The notes under the pieces are model-generated. The model was not told the DNA's origin. It was given only the letters and a program-made list of their open reading frames with translations, and searched no databases. The translations under genes and the position numbers were made by a program. A DNA stretch of 64,000 bases. Source: Mesorhizobium sp. 1M-11. Lineage in GTDB: Bacteria > Pseudomonadota > Alphaproteobacteria > Rhizobiales > Rhizobiaceae. The DNA is taken from positions 558,001-622,000 of the forward strand of contig NZ_LJSD01000011.1 in assembly GCF_001303895.1 (NCBI RefSeq), in the 5' to 3' direction. The stretch's first letter is position 1. Each line of letters opens with the position of its first letter. Of this stretch, positions 35,597 to 44,677 are shown in pieces.

Positions 35597-36298
35597 TCAG
35601 AGATAGAGGCTCTTGGCTGCTTTCGACGACAGCAGCTCGCGAGCGGGACCTTCCTGTGCAACGCGGCCTTTGACCAGCACATAACCGCGATCGGCGATGC
35701 CGAGACCCATCTCGGCATTCTGCTCGATGAGCAAGATGGTCGTGCCGCGCCGGTGCACTTCGCTGGTGATCTCGAAATATTCGTCGATCAGCTTCGGCGA
35801 CAACCCAAGCGACGGCTCGTCCATGATGACCAGCTTCGGCTCGCCGATAAGGGCACGCGCCAGCGCCACCATCGCCTGCTCTCCGCCCGACAAGGTGCCG
35901 GCCGCCTGGCGCAGTCTTTCGCGGATGCGTGGAAACAGGTCACACATTTTGTCGAGCTGCGGCTGGAAATTCGGCCCGCGCCCGGAAACGGCGTCATAGC
36001 CGAGGCGCAAGTTCTCCTGCACGGTCAGGCTCGGGAAAAGCCGCCTGCCCTCCGGCACCAGCCCAACACCGAGCGCGGCCAGATTCTCGGTACCGAGCGA
36101 AGCCATGTCGCAGCCCATGACATCGACTTTGCCGCGCAGGGCGCGCACGACACCACAGACTGTCATGAAGGTGGTTGTCTTGCCGGCGCCATTCGGGCCG
36201 AGCAGGCATACCAGTTCGCCGGACTGCACCTTGATGCTCAAACCGCGCAGCATCGGCACCGGGCCGTAGGCGGTGTCGACATCCTTCAGCTCAAGCAT
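35597..36298 (-). CDS. livF: Liv-type ABC importer, ATP-binding protein (LivF)
   Basis: A 233-residue ATPase of the branched-chain amino-acid type importer: Walker A GPNGAGKTT, signature LSGGEQAM, Walker B LVIMDEPSLGLSP, and the LivF-type LLIEQNAEMGLGIADRGYV. The ATG at 36298 lies 8 bp inside the end of livG. It is the last gene of the Liv operon. These transporters take up many amides and amino-acid analogues, not only leucine. Confidence 0.92.
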   Translation of the reverse strand: MLELKDVDTAYGPVPMLRGLSIKVQSGELVCLLGPNGAGKTTTFMTVCGVVRALRGKVDVMGCDMASLGTENLAALGVGLVPEGRRLFPSLTVQENLRLGYDAVSGRGPNFQPQLDKMCDLFPRIRERLRQAAGTLSGGEQAMVALARALIGEPKLVIMDEPSLGLSPKLIDEYFEITSEVHRRGTTILLIEQNAEMGLGIADRGYVLVKGRVAQEGPARELLSSKAAKSLYL

Positions 36299-37076
36299 GG
36301 ACGGCGGCCTTTCCGAGATAGGCTTCCTGCACACGCGGATCGGATTTCACTTTCGCAAAATCCCCCTCTGCGATCCTGCTGCCGTAATCCACGCACATGA
36401 CATGGTCCGGAAACGCCTCGACCACGCGCATGTCGTGCTCGATCAGGATCACCGAAAGCTCAGGCCTCTCCGTCCGCAAGCGACTGATATCGGCTATCAG
36501 CGCATCCGTCTCCACCTCGTCCATGCCGACGGATGGTTCGTCGAGCAGCAGCAGTTTCGGCTCGGAGGCGAGCGCGCGGGCGATTTCAAGCCGGCGCCGG
36601 TCGGCCTGCGCCAGCGTGCCGGCTGGCCGATGGCGCTGTTCGAAGAGATCGCCGGAACTGGCCTTCAACAGCACTTCGGCCTTTTCCACGCAGGCCGCCA
36701 TTTCGCGCCGCGACGCGCCAGGCAGGAACAGCGCGCCCAGCACCCCCGTTTTGGTGCGCGTGTGCATGCCGATGATGACATTGTCGAGAACGCTCAGGTC
36801 GGAAAACAGCCGCGACGTCTGGAACGTGCGGCCGATGCCGCGCGCCACCACCTCGTGCGACGGGTGGCCGGTGATGTCGACGCCGTCGAAGCGCACGTGA
36901 CCCGCGGTTGGCCGATAGACGCCGGTGACGACGTTGAACAGCGTGGACTTGCCTGCACCGTTCGGCCCTATCACGGCCAGCACTTCACCGCGGCCGATGG
37001 AGAAGCTGACGGCATTCAGCGCGACCAGCCCGCCGAAACGCATCGTCGCGTCATTGACTTCCAGCAGTGCGTTCAC
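36291..37076 (-). CDS. livG: Liv-type ABC importer, ATP-binding protein (LivG)
   Basis: A 261-residue ATPase: Walker A GPNGAGKST, signature region TLAQADRRRLEIARAL (an altered LSGGQ-type motif, as is common in LivG), Walker B LLLLDEPSVGM and H-loop IEHD. The insert RTFQTSRLFSDLSVLDNV is typical. The start overlaps the end of livM by 4 bp. Confidence 0.92.
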   Translation of the reverse strand: MNALLEVNDATMRFGGLVALNAVSFSIGRGEVLAVIGPNGAGKSTLFNVVTGVYRPTAGHVRFDGVDITGHPSHEVVARGIGRTFQTSRLFSDLSVLDNVIIGMHTRTKTGVLGALFLPGASRREMAACVEKAEVLLKASSGDLFEQRHRPAGTLAQADRRRLEIARALASEPKLLLLDEPSVGMDEVETDALIADISRLRTERPELSVILIEHDMRVVEAFPDHVMCVDYGSRIAEGDFAKVKSDPRVQEAYLGKAAVHA

Positions 37077-38248
37077 CGGCTCTCTCCGTAGCTGCGAATG
37101 CGCTGCGGGAAGAGACCCTGCGGGCGGATCATCAGGAAGCCGATGATGACGATGCCGAAGAAGAGCAGCCGGTAGTCGGAAAAAGCGCGGAGCTTTTCGG
37201 GCAGGATGGTCAGCAAGAACGCACCGACGATGACGCCGAAGATGTTGTCCATGCCACCGACGATCACCATCGTCATGATGGTGACAGAGACCAGGAAGGT
37301 GAAATTGTCGGGCGAGATATAGGAAACGTAGAAGGCATAGATGGTGCCGGCGAAAGCGGCGAGGAATGCATCAACCGCGAAGGCCAGAACCTTGAACCAG
37401 GCAACGTTGATGCCTTGCGCCCGCGCCGCGATCTCGTCGGCGCGCAGTGCGTTCCAGGCGAGGCCGATGCGGGAGGAATGCAGGCGATGCGCCGTGACGA
37501 TGGCCACCACCACAAGCAAGGCGGAGAGATAGTAGAAATTGGCCTGGCTCGGCAGCTTCCAGCCGAACACGACCAGCGGGCTGGCGAAAGAATGGCCGAA
37601 CAATGACGGCGCCGGAATGCCGACCAATCCGTTCGGACCGCCGGTCCAGTCGAAATTGTTCAGGAGCTGCTGCACGACCACGCCGAAGGCGATGGTGACC
37701 AGCGCGAGATAGGTATCGCGTGTGCGCATCGACGGAATGCCGATGAGGAAGCCGAACAGCGTGGCTGCGATGGCGGCGGCCGGCAGGGTCAGCCAGAAGC
37801 TCAGGCCGAAATTGATGGCCAGCAGCGCCGAGACATAGGCGCCGATACCGTATGAAGCACCGGTTGCGAAATTGGGGATGTTGGCACTGCCGAGCTGGAA
37901 GTTGAGCGCCAGCGCCAGCACCGCATAGAGCTGCGCGACGATGAGCAGATGCAGCACATAGGTGTTGTTGCCGACAGCGAACGGAAACAGCACCACGACG
38001 ACAACGGCCGTCACTAAAGCGACGACAGGCGTGCGCGAAAAGCTTGCCATGACGAAGTCGGTGATCTGCGGACGCTTTTCGAGAAGATAGAAGCCGGCAG
38101 CCAGCAGCGCGAGCAGACCCACGACCTCCAGGCCGCCTTCGGCCTTCAGGATCAGATAGAGGAAGGCGGCACCCAGCAGCTGGATGCCAACGACTACGGC
38201 AGCGGCCTGGCCAAGGCCCGGCATTTCGGAAGATGCACGCGTGCTCAT
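37073..38248 (-). CDS. livM: Liv-type ABC importer, permease (LivM)
   Basis: A 391-residue permease with about 10 hydrophobic segments. The LivM conserved stretch GASYGIGAYVSALLAIN and the later GGMDNIFGVIVGAFLL are visible. One base separates it from livH, so translation is coupled. Confidence 0.91.
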   Translation of the reverse strand: MSTRASSEMPGLGQAAAVVVGIQLLGAAFLYLILKAEGGLEVVGLLALLAAGFYLLEKRPQITDFVMASFSRTPVVALVTAVVVVVLFPFAVGNNTYVLHLLIVAQLYAVLALALNFQLGSANIPNFATGASYGIGAYVSALLAINFGLSFWLTLPAAAIAATLFGFLIGIPSMRTRDTYLALVTIAFGVVVQQLLNNFDWTGGPNGLVGIPAPSLFGHSFASPLVVFGWKLPSQANFYYLSALLVVVAIVTAHRLHSSRIGLAWNALRADEIAARAQGINVAWFKVLAFAVDAFLAAFAGTIYAFYVSYISPDNFTFLVSVTIMTMVIVGGMDNIFGVIVGAFLLTILPEKLRAFSDYRLLFFGIVIIGFLMIRPQGLFPQRIRSYGESR

Positions 38249-38249
38249 G

Positions 38250-39167
38250 CTACACCTTCACCATGACGGGGCGGCCGAGCAGCCCTTCCGGGCGGAAAAG
38301 CAGAACGCCGATGACCAGCAGGAAGACGAAGACGAGCCGGTAGGAGGCTCCGTCCGGCACGAAGGTCTGGGCCAACACCTCGATGCCGGCGATGATGAGC
38401 CCACCAAGAATGGCGCCAGGCATCGAACCCAGGCCACCGATGACCGCCGCGGAAAACCCGAGCAGTCCGGCCATGACGCCGAAGTCGAAGCGCGTCACGC
38501 CAGCGTAGCTCGCGAAGAGCAGTCCGGCGATGGCGCCGATGGCCGAGGCGACGAAGAACGTTGCGCGAAAAACGCGTGTATCACGAATGCCCATCATGCG
38601 CGCCACGATGCGATCTTCGGACGCCGCCCGTATCCGCAGGCCCAACGGTGTCAGGCGCAGGAAGGCAAAGAGCAGAACCACCAGCACAAGCGTCAGCGCC
38701 ACCACCAGCAGCGTGAACCAGCCGACCTGAACACCGGCGATTTCCAGCGCAACGCCGGAGGCAAGGCGCGGGAACGCATGGGGATTGGAGCCTTGCGGAT
38801 AGAGATGACGGATCAGTTCGCGAATGACGATACCGAGCGCGACAGTGGCCACCAGCGCCATCATCGCCGGCGCGTCCCTGAAGCGCCGGATCACCACCTT
38901 GTCCAGGACGACGCCGATGAGGCCGACGGCGAACACGGCGAAGCAGGCGGCAACGATCAGCCAGACCGGGCCGGATACGCCGATCGCGATGGCCAATGCC
39001 TGAGCCGCGGCCAATGCGATGAAAGGTGACGTCATCGCGACATCACCATGCGAGAAATGGATGACGTTGAGGACGCCGAAGATCAGGCTGAAGCCGATAG
39101 CCAGCAAAGCGTAGATGCACCCGAGGGTTATCCAGTTCACCAGTTGCTGGACAAATAGCTCCGCCAT
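38250..39167 (-). CDS. livH: Liv-type ABC importer, permease (LivH)
   Basis: A 305-residue permease beginning with the LivH pattern (LVNWITLGCIYALLAIGFSL) and FSHGDVAM. It is the first gene of the minus-strand livHMGF operon. The binding-protein gene is transcribed in the opposite direction from the same 196-bp gap, unlike the common single-operon layout. Confidence 0.91.
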   Translation of the reverse strand: MAELFVQQLVNWITLGCIYALLAIGFSLIFGVLNVIHFSHGDVAMTSPFIALAAAQALAIAIGVSGPVWLIVAACFAVFAVGLIGVVLDKVVIRRFRDAPAMMALVATVALGIVIRELIRHLYPQGSNPHAFPRLASGVALEIAGVQVGWFTLLVVALTLVLVVLLFAFLRLTPLGLRIRAASEDRIVARMMGIRDTRVFRATFFVASAIGAIAGLLFASYAGVTRFDFGVMAGLLGFSAAVIGGLGSMPGAILGGLIIAGIEVLAQTFVPDGASYRLVFVFLLVIGVLLFRPEGLLGRPVMVKV

Positions 39168-39279
39168 GCCGCCCGTCTCTCGATTGGAGGCGAACGATTA
39201 GCAGCGCCTCCCGCATGAGCACATAATGAATCTCCGATGTAGCGGATAGCAATTTCCGAATTTCGCGGGCAGGCGGCAG

Positions 39280-39294
39280 CGCAATATAGTTGCG
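39280..39294. promoter_or_regulatory. Inverted repeat in the livH / livK divergent control region
   Basis: CGCAA-TATAG-TTGCG lies 70 bp before the binding-protein start and about 113 bp before livH. It is the clearest dyad in the gap. It does not match the TTAG-N7-CTAA motif, so this transporter may have a different regulator. Confidence 0.4.
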
Positions 39295-39363
39295 TTCGGA
39301 TGGTGGTCCACGAACCAACGGAACGCGGCCATCGCGTCAGAAAACGATAAAAGAGGTGGAACC

Positions 39364-40494
39364 ATGCTTAACAGGCGCAGTGCGCTTACGCGCGTATCTT
39401 CTTTGCTGGCCGGATCCGTATTCGCGCTTTCCCTCGGGATGGCCGAAGCCCGTGCCGACCAGATCAAACTTGGGTTCATCGGCCCCCTCTCCGGCGGCAA
39501 CGCCCAGCAGGGCCTTGGCGCCCGCAACGGCTTCCTGCAGGCCATCGACGAGGCCAATGCCAATGGCTACCCGCATCAGGTGGAGGGCGTCGTCCTGGAT
39601 GATGCGTCCGATCCTGCTGTCGGCGTTTCCGCGGCCCAGAAGCTGATCAACGATCCGGCCGTCGTCGGCGCCACCGGCCACTGGAACAGCTCGGTGGCGC
39701 TGGCCACCATCCCGGTCTTCAACCGCGCGCAGATGCCATTCATCGTCTGGGGTGCGGTCAGCCCGAAGATCACGGAACAGAATCTGCCCAACGTCACGCG
39801 CGTCACGCCGACGCTGGTCAATGAGAACAAGCCGCTTGCCGAGGCCATCGCCAAGGAAGGCAAGGTCAAGAAGATCGCCATCATCTCCGACACCACCGAC
39901 TATGGCGCAGCCAACACCAAATGGTTCGGCGATTTCTTCAAGGCGGCCGGTGGTGAGATCGTGTTCTCGGATGCGGCGGCGGTCGGCACCACCGACTTCC
40001 GCGCCATGCTGACGACAGCGAAGGCCGCGGCTCCGGATGCGGTCTATTTCGGCGGCGTGGTGACAGAAGCAGCGCTCGTGCGCAGCCAGATGGGCGACCT
40101 CGGCATGGGTTCGCTGCCGATGTACGGCATCTCCGGCATCTATGATCCGAAGTTCATCGAGATCGCCGGTGCGGCGGCCGAAGGCACGATCGTCGGTACA
40201 CCCGCCGTGCAGACCAATCCGAAGCTGGAGGCCTTCTACAAGGCATACGAAGCCAAGGCCTATCCCGATCCGGCCGGCTCCTATGCGAAATACGCCTATG
40301 AAGCGACGCAGATCCTGCTCGAGGTGATCAAGGAAAAAGGCATCGAGGATAAGGAGGCGCTGAGCCAAGCCATTCGCGCGATCAAGCACGAGGGAATCCT
40401 GGGAACGGTTTCGTTCGACCAGGATGGCCAGACGCAGATGCCTGTCGAGATTGACCGCTTCATGGTGCACGACGGCAAGTGGGTCAAGATGTGA
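39364..40494 (+). CDS. livK: Liv-type ABC importer, periplasmic substrate-binding protein
   Basis: A 376-residue type I periplasmic binding protein with a signal peptide ending near AEARA. The fold opens with KLGFIGPLSGGNAQQG and has the ATGHWNSSVALATIP ligand-loop region. It feeds the divergent LivHMGF machinery. The stop codon lies inside a 22-bp stem. Ligand unknown; the surrounding enzymes favour an amine, amide or amino-acid derivative. Confidence 0.91.
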   Translation: MLNRRSALTRVSSLLAGSVFALSLGMAEARADQIKLGFIGPLSGGNAQQGLGARNGFLQAIDEANANGYPHQVEGVVLDDASDPAVGVSAAQKLINDPAVVGATGHWNSSVALATIPVFNRAQMPFIVWGAVSPKITEQNLPNVTRVTPTLVNENKPLAEAIAKEGKVKKIAIISDTTDYGAANTKWFGDFFKAAGGEIVFSDAAAVGTTDFRAMLTTAKAAAPDAVYFGGVVTEAALVRSQMGDLGMGSLPMYGISGIYDPKFIEIAGAAAEGTIVGTPAVQTNPKLEAFYKAYEAKAYPDPAGSYAKYAYEATQILLEVIKEKGIEDKEALSQAIRAIKHEGILGTVSFDQDGQTQMPVEIDRFMVHDGKWVKM

Positions 40495-40544
40495 TCGATC
40501 CGCCGGCATTGCCGCGTCTAGCGCAATGCCGGCGGATCGATCAC
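40491..40544 (+). terminator. 22-bp perfect stem-loop that includes the livK stop codon
   Basis: Bases 40491-40512 pair perfectly with 40523-40544 around a 10-nt loop. The TGA of the binding-protein gene (40492-40494) is in the left arm. No T-run follows. It could terminate or attenuate transcription before the Pot-type operon, or protect the 3' end of the binding-protein mRNA. Confidence 0.65.
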
Positions 40545-40582
40545 ATTGCGATAAGCCACGCCCTCCTGTCGAGATCGTCCAT

Positions 40583-41674
40583 ATGGATATGAGCCGCCCC
40601 GCGCAGCACAAGAAGGCCGTGGAGATCAAGGATGTCTCCAAGGCCTTCGGCAACTTCCAGGCGTTGAAGCCGGTCAGCTTCGATATCTACGAAAACGAGT
40701 TCTTCACGCTGCTTGGCCCCTCGGGCTGCGGCAAGACCACCTTGCTGCGCATGATCGCTGGTTTCGAGCAGCCATCGACCGGTGAGATCGCGCTGCGTGG
40801 TACCAACATCCAGGCCCTGCCGCCGCACAAGCGACGGGTGAACACCGTGTTCCAGAGCTATGCGCTGTTCCCGCACATGACGCTGGAGCAGAACATCGCC
40901 TTCGGCCTCGAAAACCTGGGTTGGCCGAAGGAGCGCCGTATGGCGCGCGTGGCCGACATGCTGCGTCTCGTGCACATGGAGAAGTTCGCCACCCGCAAAC
41001 CGCAGCAGCTTTCGGGCGGTCAGCGGCAGCGTATCGCGCTCGCCCGAGCGCTCGCGCCGGAGCCCGAGGTGCTGTTGCTCGACGAGCCGCTTTCGGCGCT
41101 CGACCTCAAGCTCAGACAGGCTATGCGCGACGAATTGCGCACACTGCAGCGTCAGACCGGCATCACCTTCGTCTTTGTCACCCACGACCAGGAAGAAGCT
41201 CTCGACATGTCGGATCGCATCTGCGTGCTCGGCGACGGCGAGATCCAGCAGCTCGGAACGCCCGCCGACATCTATGAAGAGCCGTCCAACCGCTTCGTCG
41301 CCGACTTCATCGGCGAGACCAATTTCCTCGACGCCGAGGTGATCTCCCTCGACGGCGATCGCGCGACGGTTTCGATCCCCCTCGGCGTCACGCTGAACGC
41401 ACCACAGAAACAGGCAGCAGTGGGCGACAGGGCTGTCATGTCCATACGCCCGGAAAAGATCAGCCTGCCCTCGCAGGATGGCCAGATCGCCACCGAAGGC
41501 ACGATCATCGGCGCGAACTATCTCGGCGGTTACACACACTATGTGGTGGACGCCAACGGCACCTTGCTGCGCGTTTCCAAACGCAACAGCCAAAGCCGCG
41601 ACCGCACGCTCGAAGTGGGCCAATCCGTAAAACTGAGCTTCGCAGCGGAATCGGCGCGGATCCTGGGCGCATGA
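40583..41674 (+). CDS. potA: Polyamine-type ABC importer, ATP-binding protein (PotA type)
   Basis: A 363-residue ATPase with Walker A GPSGCGKTT, signature LSGGQRQR, Walker B LLLDEPLSALD, H-loop THD and a C-terminal TOBE domain (RPEKISLPS; GANYLGGYTHYVVD). ATG 40583 is chosen although the ribosome site is weak; a second ATG at 40589 is possible. The gene leads the four-gene Pot-type operon. Confidence 0.91.
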   Translation: MDMSRPAQHKKAVEIKDVSKAFGNFQALKPVSFDIYENEFFTLLGPSGCGKTTLLRMIAGFEQPSTGEIALRGTNIQALPPHKRRVNTVFQSYALFPHMTLEQNIAFGLENLGWPKERRMARVADMLRLVHMEKFATRKPQQLSGGQRQRIALARALAPEPEVLLLDEPLSALDLKLRQAMRDELRTLQRQTGITFVFVTHDQEEALDMSDRICVLGDGEIQQLGTPADIYEEPSNRFVADFIGETNFLDAEVISLDGDRATVSIPLGVTLNAPQKQAAVGDRAVMSIRPEKISLPSQDGQIATEGTIIGANYLGGYTHYVVDANGTLLRVSKRNSQSRDRTLEVGQSVKLSFAAESARILGA

Positions 41675-42588
41675 ACCAGCGCCCCAAATTACCCGGTTGG
41701 CCAAAATTGTCTGACTGGAATGTGCTGGGGCTCCTGCCGGCGCACCTGATCATGCTGATGACGCTGATCATTCCGGTCGGCATCATCGCCCTGGTGTCGT
41801 TTTCGACCCGAGGCCCCTATGGCGGCTTCGACTATGTGTTCACCACCGCACCCTACAAGCAGATCCTGTTCAACGAAGGCTGGAGCGGAGAACTCGAATT
41901 CAATCCGCAATATCTGATCGTCGTCGCCAGGACCGTCATCCTGTCGCTGGCCACCACGATCATCTGCCTGGCTCTGAGCTTCCCGGTCGCGTATTTCATC
42001 TCGCTGCAGAAGACGTCGGCCAAGATGCTGCTGATCTATCTGGTGACGCTGCCGTTCTGGGTCTCAATGATCGTGCGCGTCTATTCGTGGATCATCATCC
42101 TCGGCAATGACGGGGTAATCGCCAAGGCGCTGCGTGCGCTCGGGATCAACGAAAACATGGGCAGCCTGCTCTTCACCGATACGGCAATGCTGATCGGTCT
42201 CGTCTACAGCTACATCCCGCTGATGATCCTGCCGGTCTTTGCCTCGATCGAAAAGCTCGACCCGGCCCTGGTGGAAGCCTCGCACGATCTCTACGGCAGC
42301 CGCCTGACGACGCTTCGCCGCGTGATCCTGCCGCTCTGCCGTCCAGGCATGGCCGCGGGCGCCATCCTGGTTTTCGTTCCTTGTCTTGGCGCCGTTCTGG
42401 AACCCGTCCTGCTCGGCGGAGGCAAGACGATGATGATGGGTAACCTGATCCAGCTGCAGTTCGGCGCCGCCCGCAACTGGCCGCTGGGGGCAGCCATTTC
42501 CATCGTGCTGATGTGCGCCGTGATGGTCTTCCTGCTGTGGCGCGGCGTCCAGGCGATGCGCAAGGAAGGCAGGGAGGCCAGCGCATGA
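41671..42588 (+). CDS. potB: Polyamine-type ABC importer, permease (PotB type)
   Basis: A 305-residue permease with six hydrophobic segments and the EAA loop EASHDLYGSRLTTLRRVILP. The start overlaps the end of the ATPase gene (ATGA), and its own end overlaps the next permease gene. Confidence 0.91.
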   Translation: MNQRPKLPGWPKLSDWNVLGLLPAHLIMLMTLIIPVGIIALVSFSTRGPYGGFDYVFTTAPYKQILFNEGWSGELEFNPQYLIVVARTVILSLATTIICLALSFPVAYFISLQKTSAKMLLIYLVTLPFWVSMIVRVYSWIIILGNDGVIAKALRALGINENMGSLLFTDTAMLIGLVYSYIPLMILPVFASIEKLDPALVEASHDLYGSRLTTLRRVILPLCRPGMAAGAILVFVPCLGAVLEPVLLGGGKTMMMGNLIQLQFGAARNWPLGAAISIVLMCAVMVFLLWRGVQAMRKEGREASA

Positions 42589-43367
42589 CCAGTAACGTTC
42601 GGCGCTATCCCGGCTTCGGCCTGTTCAGCCTGATCTTCTTCGTCTACCTCTATCTGCCGATTGCCGTTGTGGTTTTCTATTCCTTCAACGCCAACCGCAT
42701 CGTCTCCAATTGGGGCGGGTTCTCGCTGCACTGGTATACGACGGCGCTGTCGAATGCCGCGCTTGTAGGGGCGGTGAAGACGTCCCTGTTCGTCGCCACC
42801 ATCGCCACGGTGCTTTCCACCATCGTCGCGCTGATGGCAGCGCTCGTGCTGGTGCGCGGAAGAAACGTACGTTTCCGGCGCGTCTCCGAGACGGTTGTCA
42901 ATCTGCCGCTGCTGCTGCCCGAGATCGTCGTTGCGGTGGCTGTGCTCATCCTGTTTTCCGAAGTGGGCCTGACCAACGGCCTGCTCAAGCTCACCATCGC
43001 GCACACGACATTCTGCATCCCCTTCGCCTTCCTGCCGATACGGGCGAGACTGCAAGGCATGGACGCCGACCTGGAGGAAGCCGCGCGCGATCTCTACGCT
43101 TCGGCCTGGGTTGCCTTTCGCCGTGTGACGTTGCCGCTGATCCTGCCCGGTGTGTTCGCGGGTGCGATGCTCGCCTTCGTCATCTCCATGGACGATTTCA
43201 TCACCAGCAATCTGCTGAATTCGGGCGGCGCCACGACCCTGCCGGTCTACATCTTTTCGCTGATCAAGCAGGGTGTCTCGCCGCAGCTCAACGCGATCTC
43301 CACCTTGATCATGATCGTTTCCGTGGTGCTCGCTACCGTCGCGTTCCTGCTGCAGCGCCGGCAGTAG
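42585..43367 (+). CDS. potC: Polyamine-type ABC importer, permease (PotC type)
   Basis: A 260-residue permease with the PotC-type start (FFVYLYLPIAVVVFYSFNAN) and EAA loop EAARDLYASAWVAFRRVTLP. The downstream 195-bp gap holds a degenerate rhizobial repeat before the binding-protein gene. Confidence 0.91.
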   Translation: MTSNVRRYPGFGLFSLIFFVYLYLPIAVVVFYSFNANRIVSNWGGFSLHWYTTALSNAALVGAVKTSLFVATIATVLSTIVALMAALVLVRGRNVRFRRVSETVVNLPLLLPEIVVAVAVLILFSEVGLTNGLLKLTIAHTTFCIPFAFLPIRARLQGMDADLEEAARDLYASAWVAFRRVTLPLILPGVFAGAMLAFVISMDDFITSNLLNSGGATTLPVYIFSLIKQGVSPQLNAISTLIMIVSVVLATVAFLLQRRQ

Positions 43368-43421
43368 AGCGGAGCGTGAACAAGATGAATCAGCATCCTG
43401 CTCTATCCCCTTGTTTCGGCT

Positions 43422-43454
43422 CATGATCTTGTCCGGCTTCGGTTCGGGATCATG
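43422..43454. repeat. Degenerate copy of a rhizobial intergenic inverted repeat
   Basis: CATGATC (43422-43428) and GATCATG (43448-43454) flank CTTGTCCGG...TTCGG. From memory, many rhizobial genomes carry a repeat of this form (CATGATCTTGTCCG...TTCGGGATCATG). This copy is diverged in the middle. It lies between the PotC-type and PotD-type genes. Confidence 0.5.
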
Positions 43455-43562
43455 CCTGTACGCAGAGCGAGCTTTTTCCTAAGCACCACGTCGGGCAAAT
43501 GAAATTTATCACTGGAGCCCGTTTGTTATCGTCCCCCGAAACACAATGATAAGGGGAGCTCC

Positions 43563-44600
43563 ATGTCTGTAAAAACACGTTTCTCGACGCTGGCCGCGGC
43601 CGGCGCATTCAGCCTTCTCGCCAGTGCTTCCGCATGGGCGGAAGGCTCGCTTTCAATCTACGCCTGGGCTGACTCGATCGCTCCCGACGCGGTGGCGAAA
43701 TTCGAGAAGGAGACCGGGATCAAGGTCACTGTCGACGCCTTCTCCTCGAATGAAGACCTGCTGACCAAACTGCAGGCCGGTTCATCAGGCTACGACATCG
43801 TCACACCGTCCCAGCACTTCGTGAAGATCATGATCGACAGCGGCCTGCTCGAGGATATCGGCGCAAGCTCGATGCCGGCCTTCCAGCAGATCCTGCCCGA
43901 ATGGCAGAAGCAATGGTGGGATCCAACCGGCGATTACTCGGTGCCGCTCGCCTATGGCAATGCGGGCTTTACGGTCAACCGCAACCTCTACAAGGGCCCG
44001 GTCGACAGCTGGAAAGTCTACTTCGAACCTTCCGAGGAACTGAAGGGCAAGATCGCCAGCCTCGCCCAGCCGGACGAAGTCATCCCAGCCGCGCAGAACT
44101 ATCTCGGCATCCCCTATTGCAGCGAGGATCCGAAGGAAATGAAGCGCGTGCTCGACCTCCTGCAGGCGCAGAAGCCGTTCGTCGCGGCTTATTCGAGCGA
44201 CAACATCGAAAACCGTATCGGCGGTGGCGAAGTGGCCATGCATTTCTGGTGGGATGGCAACACCATGCGGGTGCGTCGCAACGACAAGGCCAATGTCGAA
44301 TATGCGATGCCGAAGGAAGGCCTCGTCGGTTGGCTGGATTCCTACGTGGTGCCCAAGGGCGCGGCCAATCTCGAGAATGCCAAGAAGTTCATCAACTTCA
44401 TGGCGGAGCAGGAAAACGCCACCATCGAGTACAACTACTACGGCCATTCCTCGCCAGTGAAGGTGGACGCGAGCAAGGCGCTCTATAACAAGGAGAACGC
44501 GCCGGAGCTTTTCCCGACCGCGCCCGTAAAGATGAGCCAGGCCTGCTCGCCGGCCGCGCAGGAACTGGTCACCAAGGTCTGGACGCAGCTTCTGCAGTAG
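43563..44600 (+). CDS. potD: Polyamine-type ABC importer, periplasmic binding protein (PotD/PotF type)
   Basis: A 345-residue PotD-like binding protein with a signal peptide (cleavage near ASAWA). The fold opens SLSIYAWADSIAPDAVAKFE, with GYDIVTPSQHFVKIMIDSGL and YGNAGFTVN typical of the family. GGGGAGCTCC precedes the ATG. It may bind a polyamine, another cationic amine or an opine-like compound. Confidence 0.91.
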   Translation: MSVKTRFSTLAAAGAFSLLASASAWAEGSLSIYAWADSIAPDAVAKFEKETGIKVTVDAFSSNEDLLTKLQAGSSGYDIVTPSQHFVKIMIDSGLLEDIGASSMPAFQQILPEWQKQWWDPTGDYSVPLAYGNAGFTVNRNLYKGPVDSWKVYFEPSEELKGKIASLAQPDEVIPAAQNYLGIPYCSEDPKEMKRVLDLLQAQKPFVAAYSSDNIENRIGGGEVAMHFWWDGNTMRVRRNDKANVEYAMPKEGLVGWLDSYVVPKGAANLENAKKFINFMAEQENATIEYNYYGHSSPVKVDASKALYNKENAPELFPTAPVKMSQACSPAAQELVTKVWTQLLQ

Positions 44601-44626
44601 CAGCGTAGCTCCCATCCGCATGTCGC

Positions 44627-44650
44627 TCCCGCCCCAATCCGTGGGCGGGA
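44627..44650 (+). terminator. Stem-loop after the Pot-type operon
   Basis: TCCCGCCC pairs with GGGCGGGA across an 8-nt loop, 27 nt after the binding-protein stop and 28 nt before the GMC gene. No T-run follows, so termination may be partial and the GMC gene may still be co-transcribed. Confidence 0.5.
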
Positions 44651-44677
44651 AGCTCCCCCGCTATCCCGGCATAAATC

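Noticed and set aside
39337..40653. 438-residue minus-strand frame opposite the Liv-type binding-protein gene
   Set aside because: It is a shadow of a clear binding protein; part of its apparent similarity to another frame comes only from the 22-bp inverted repeat.
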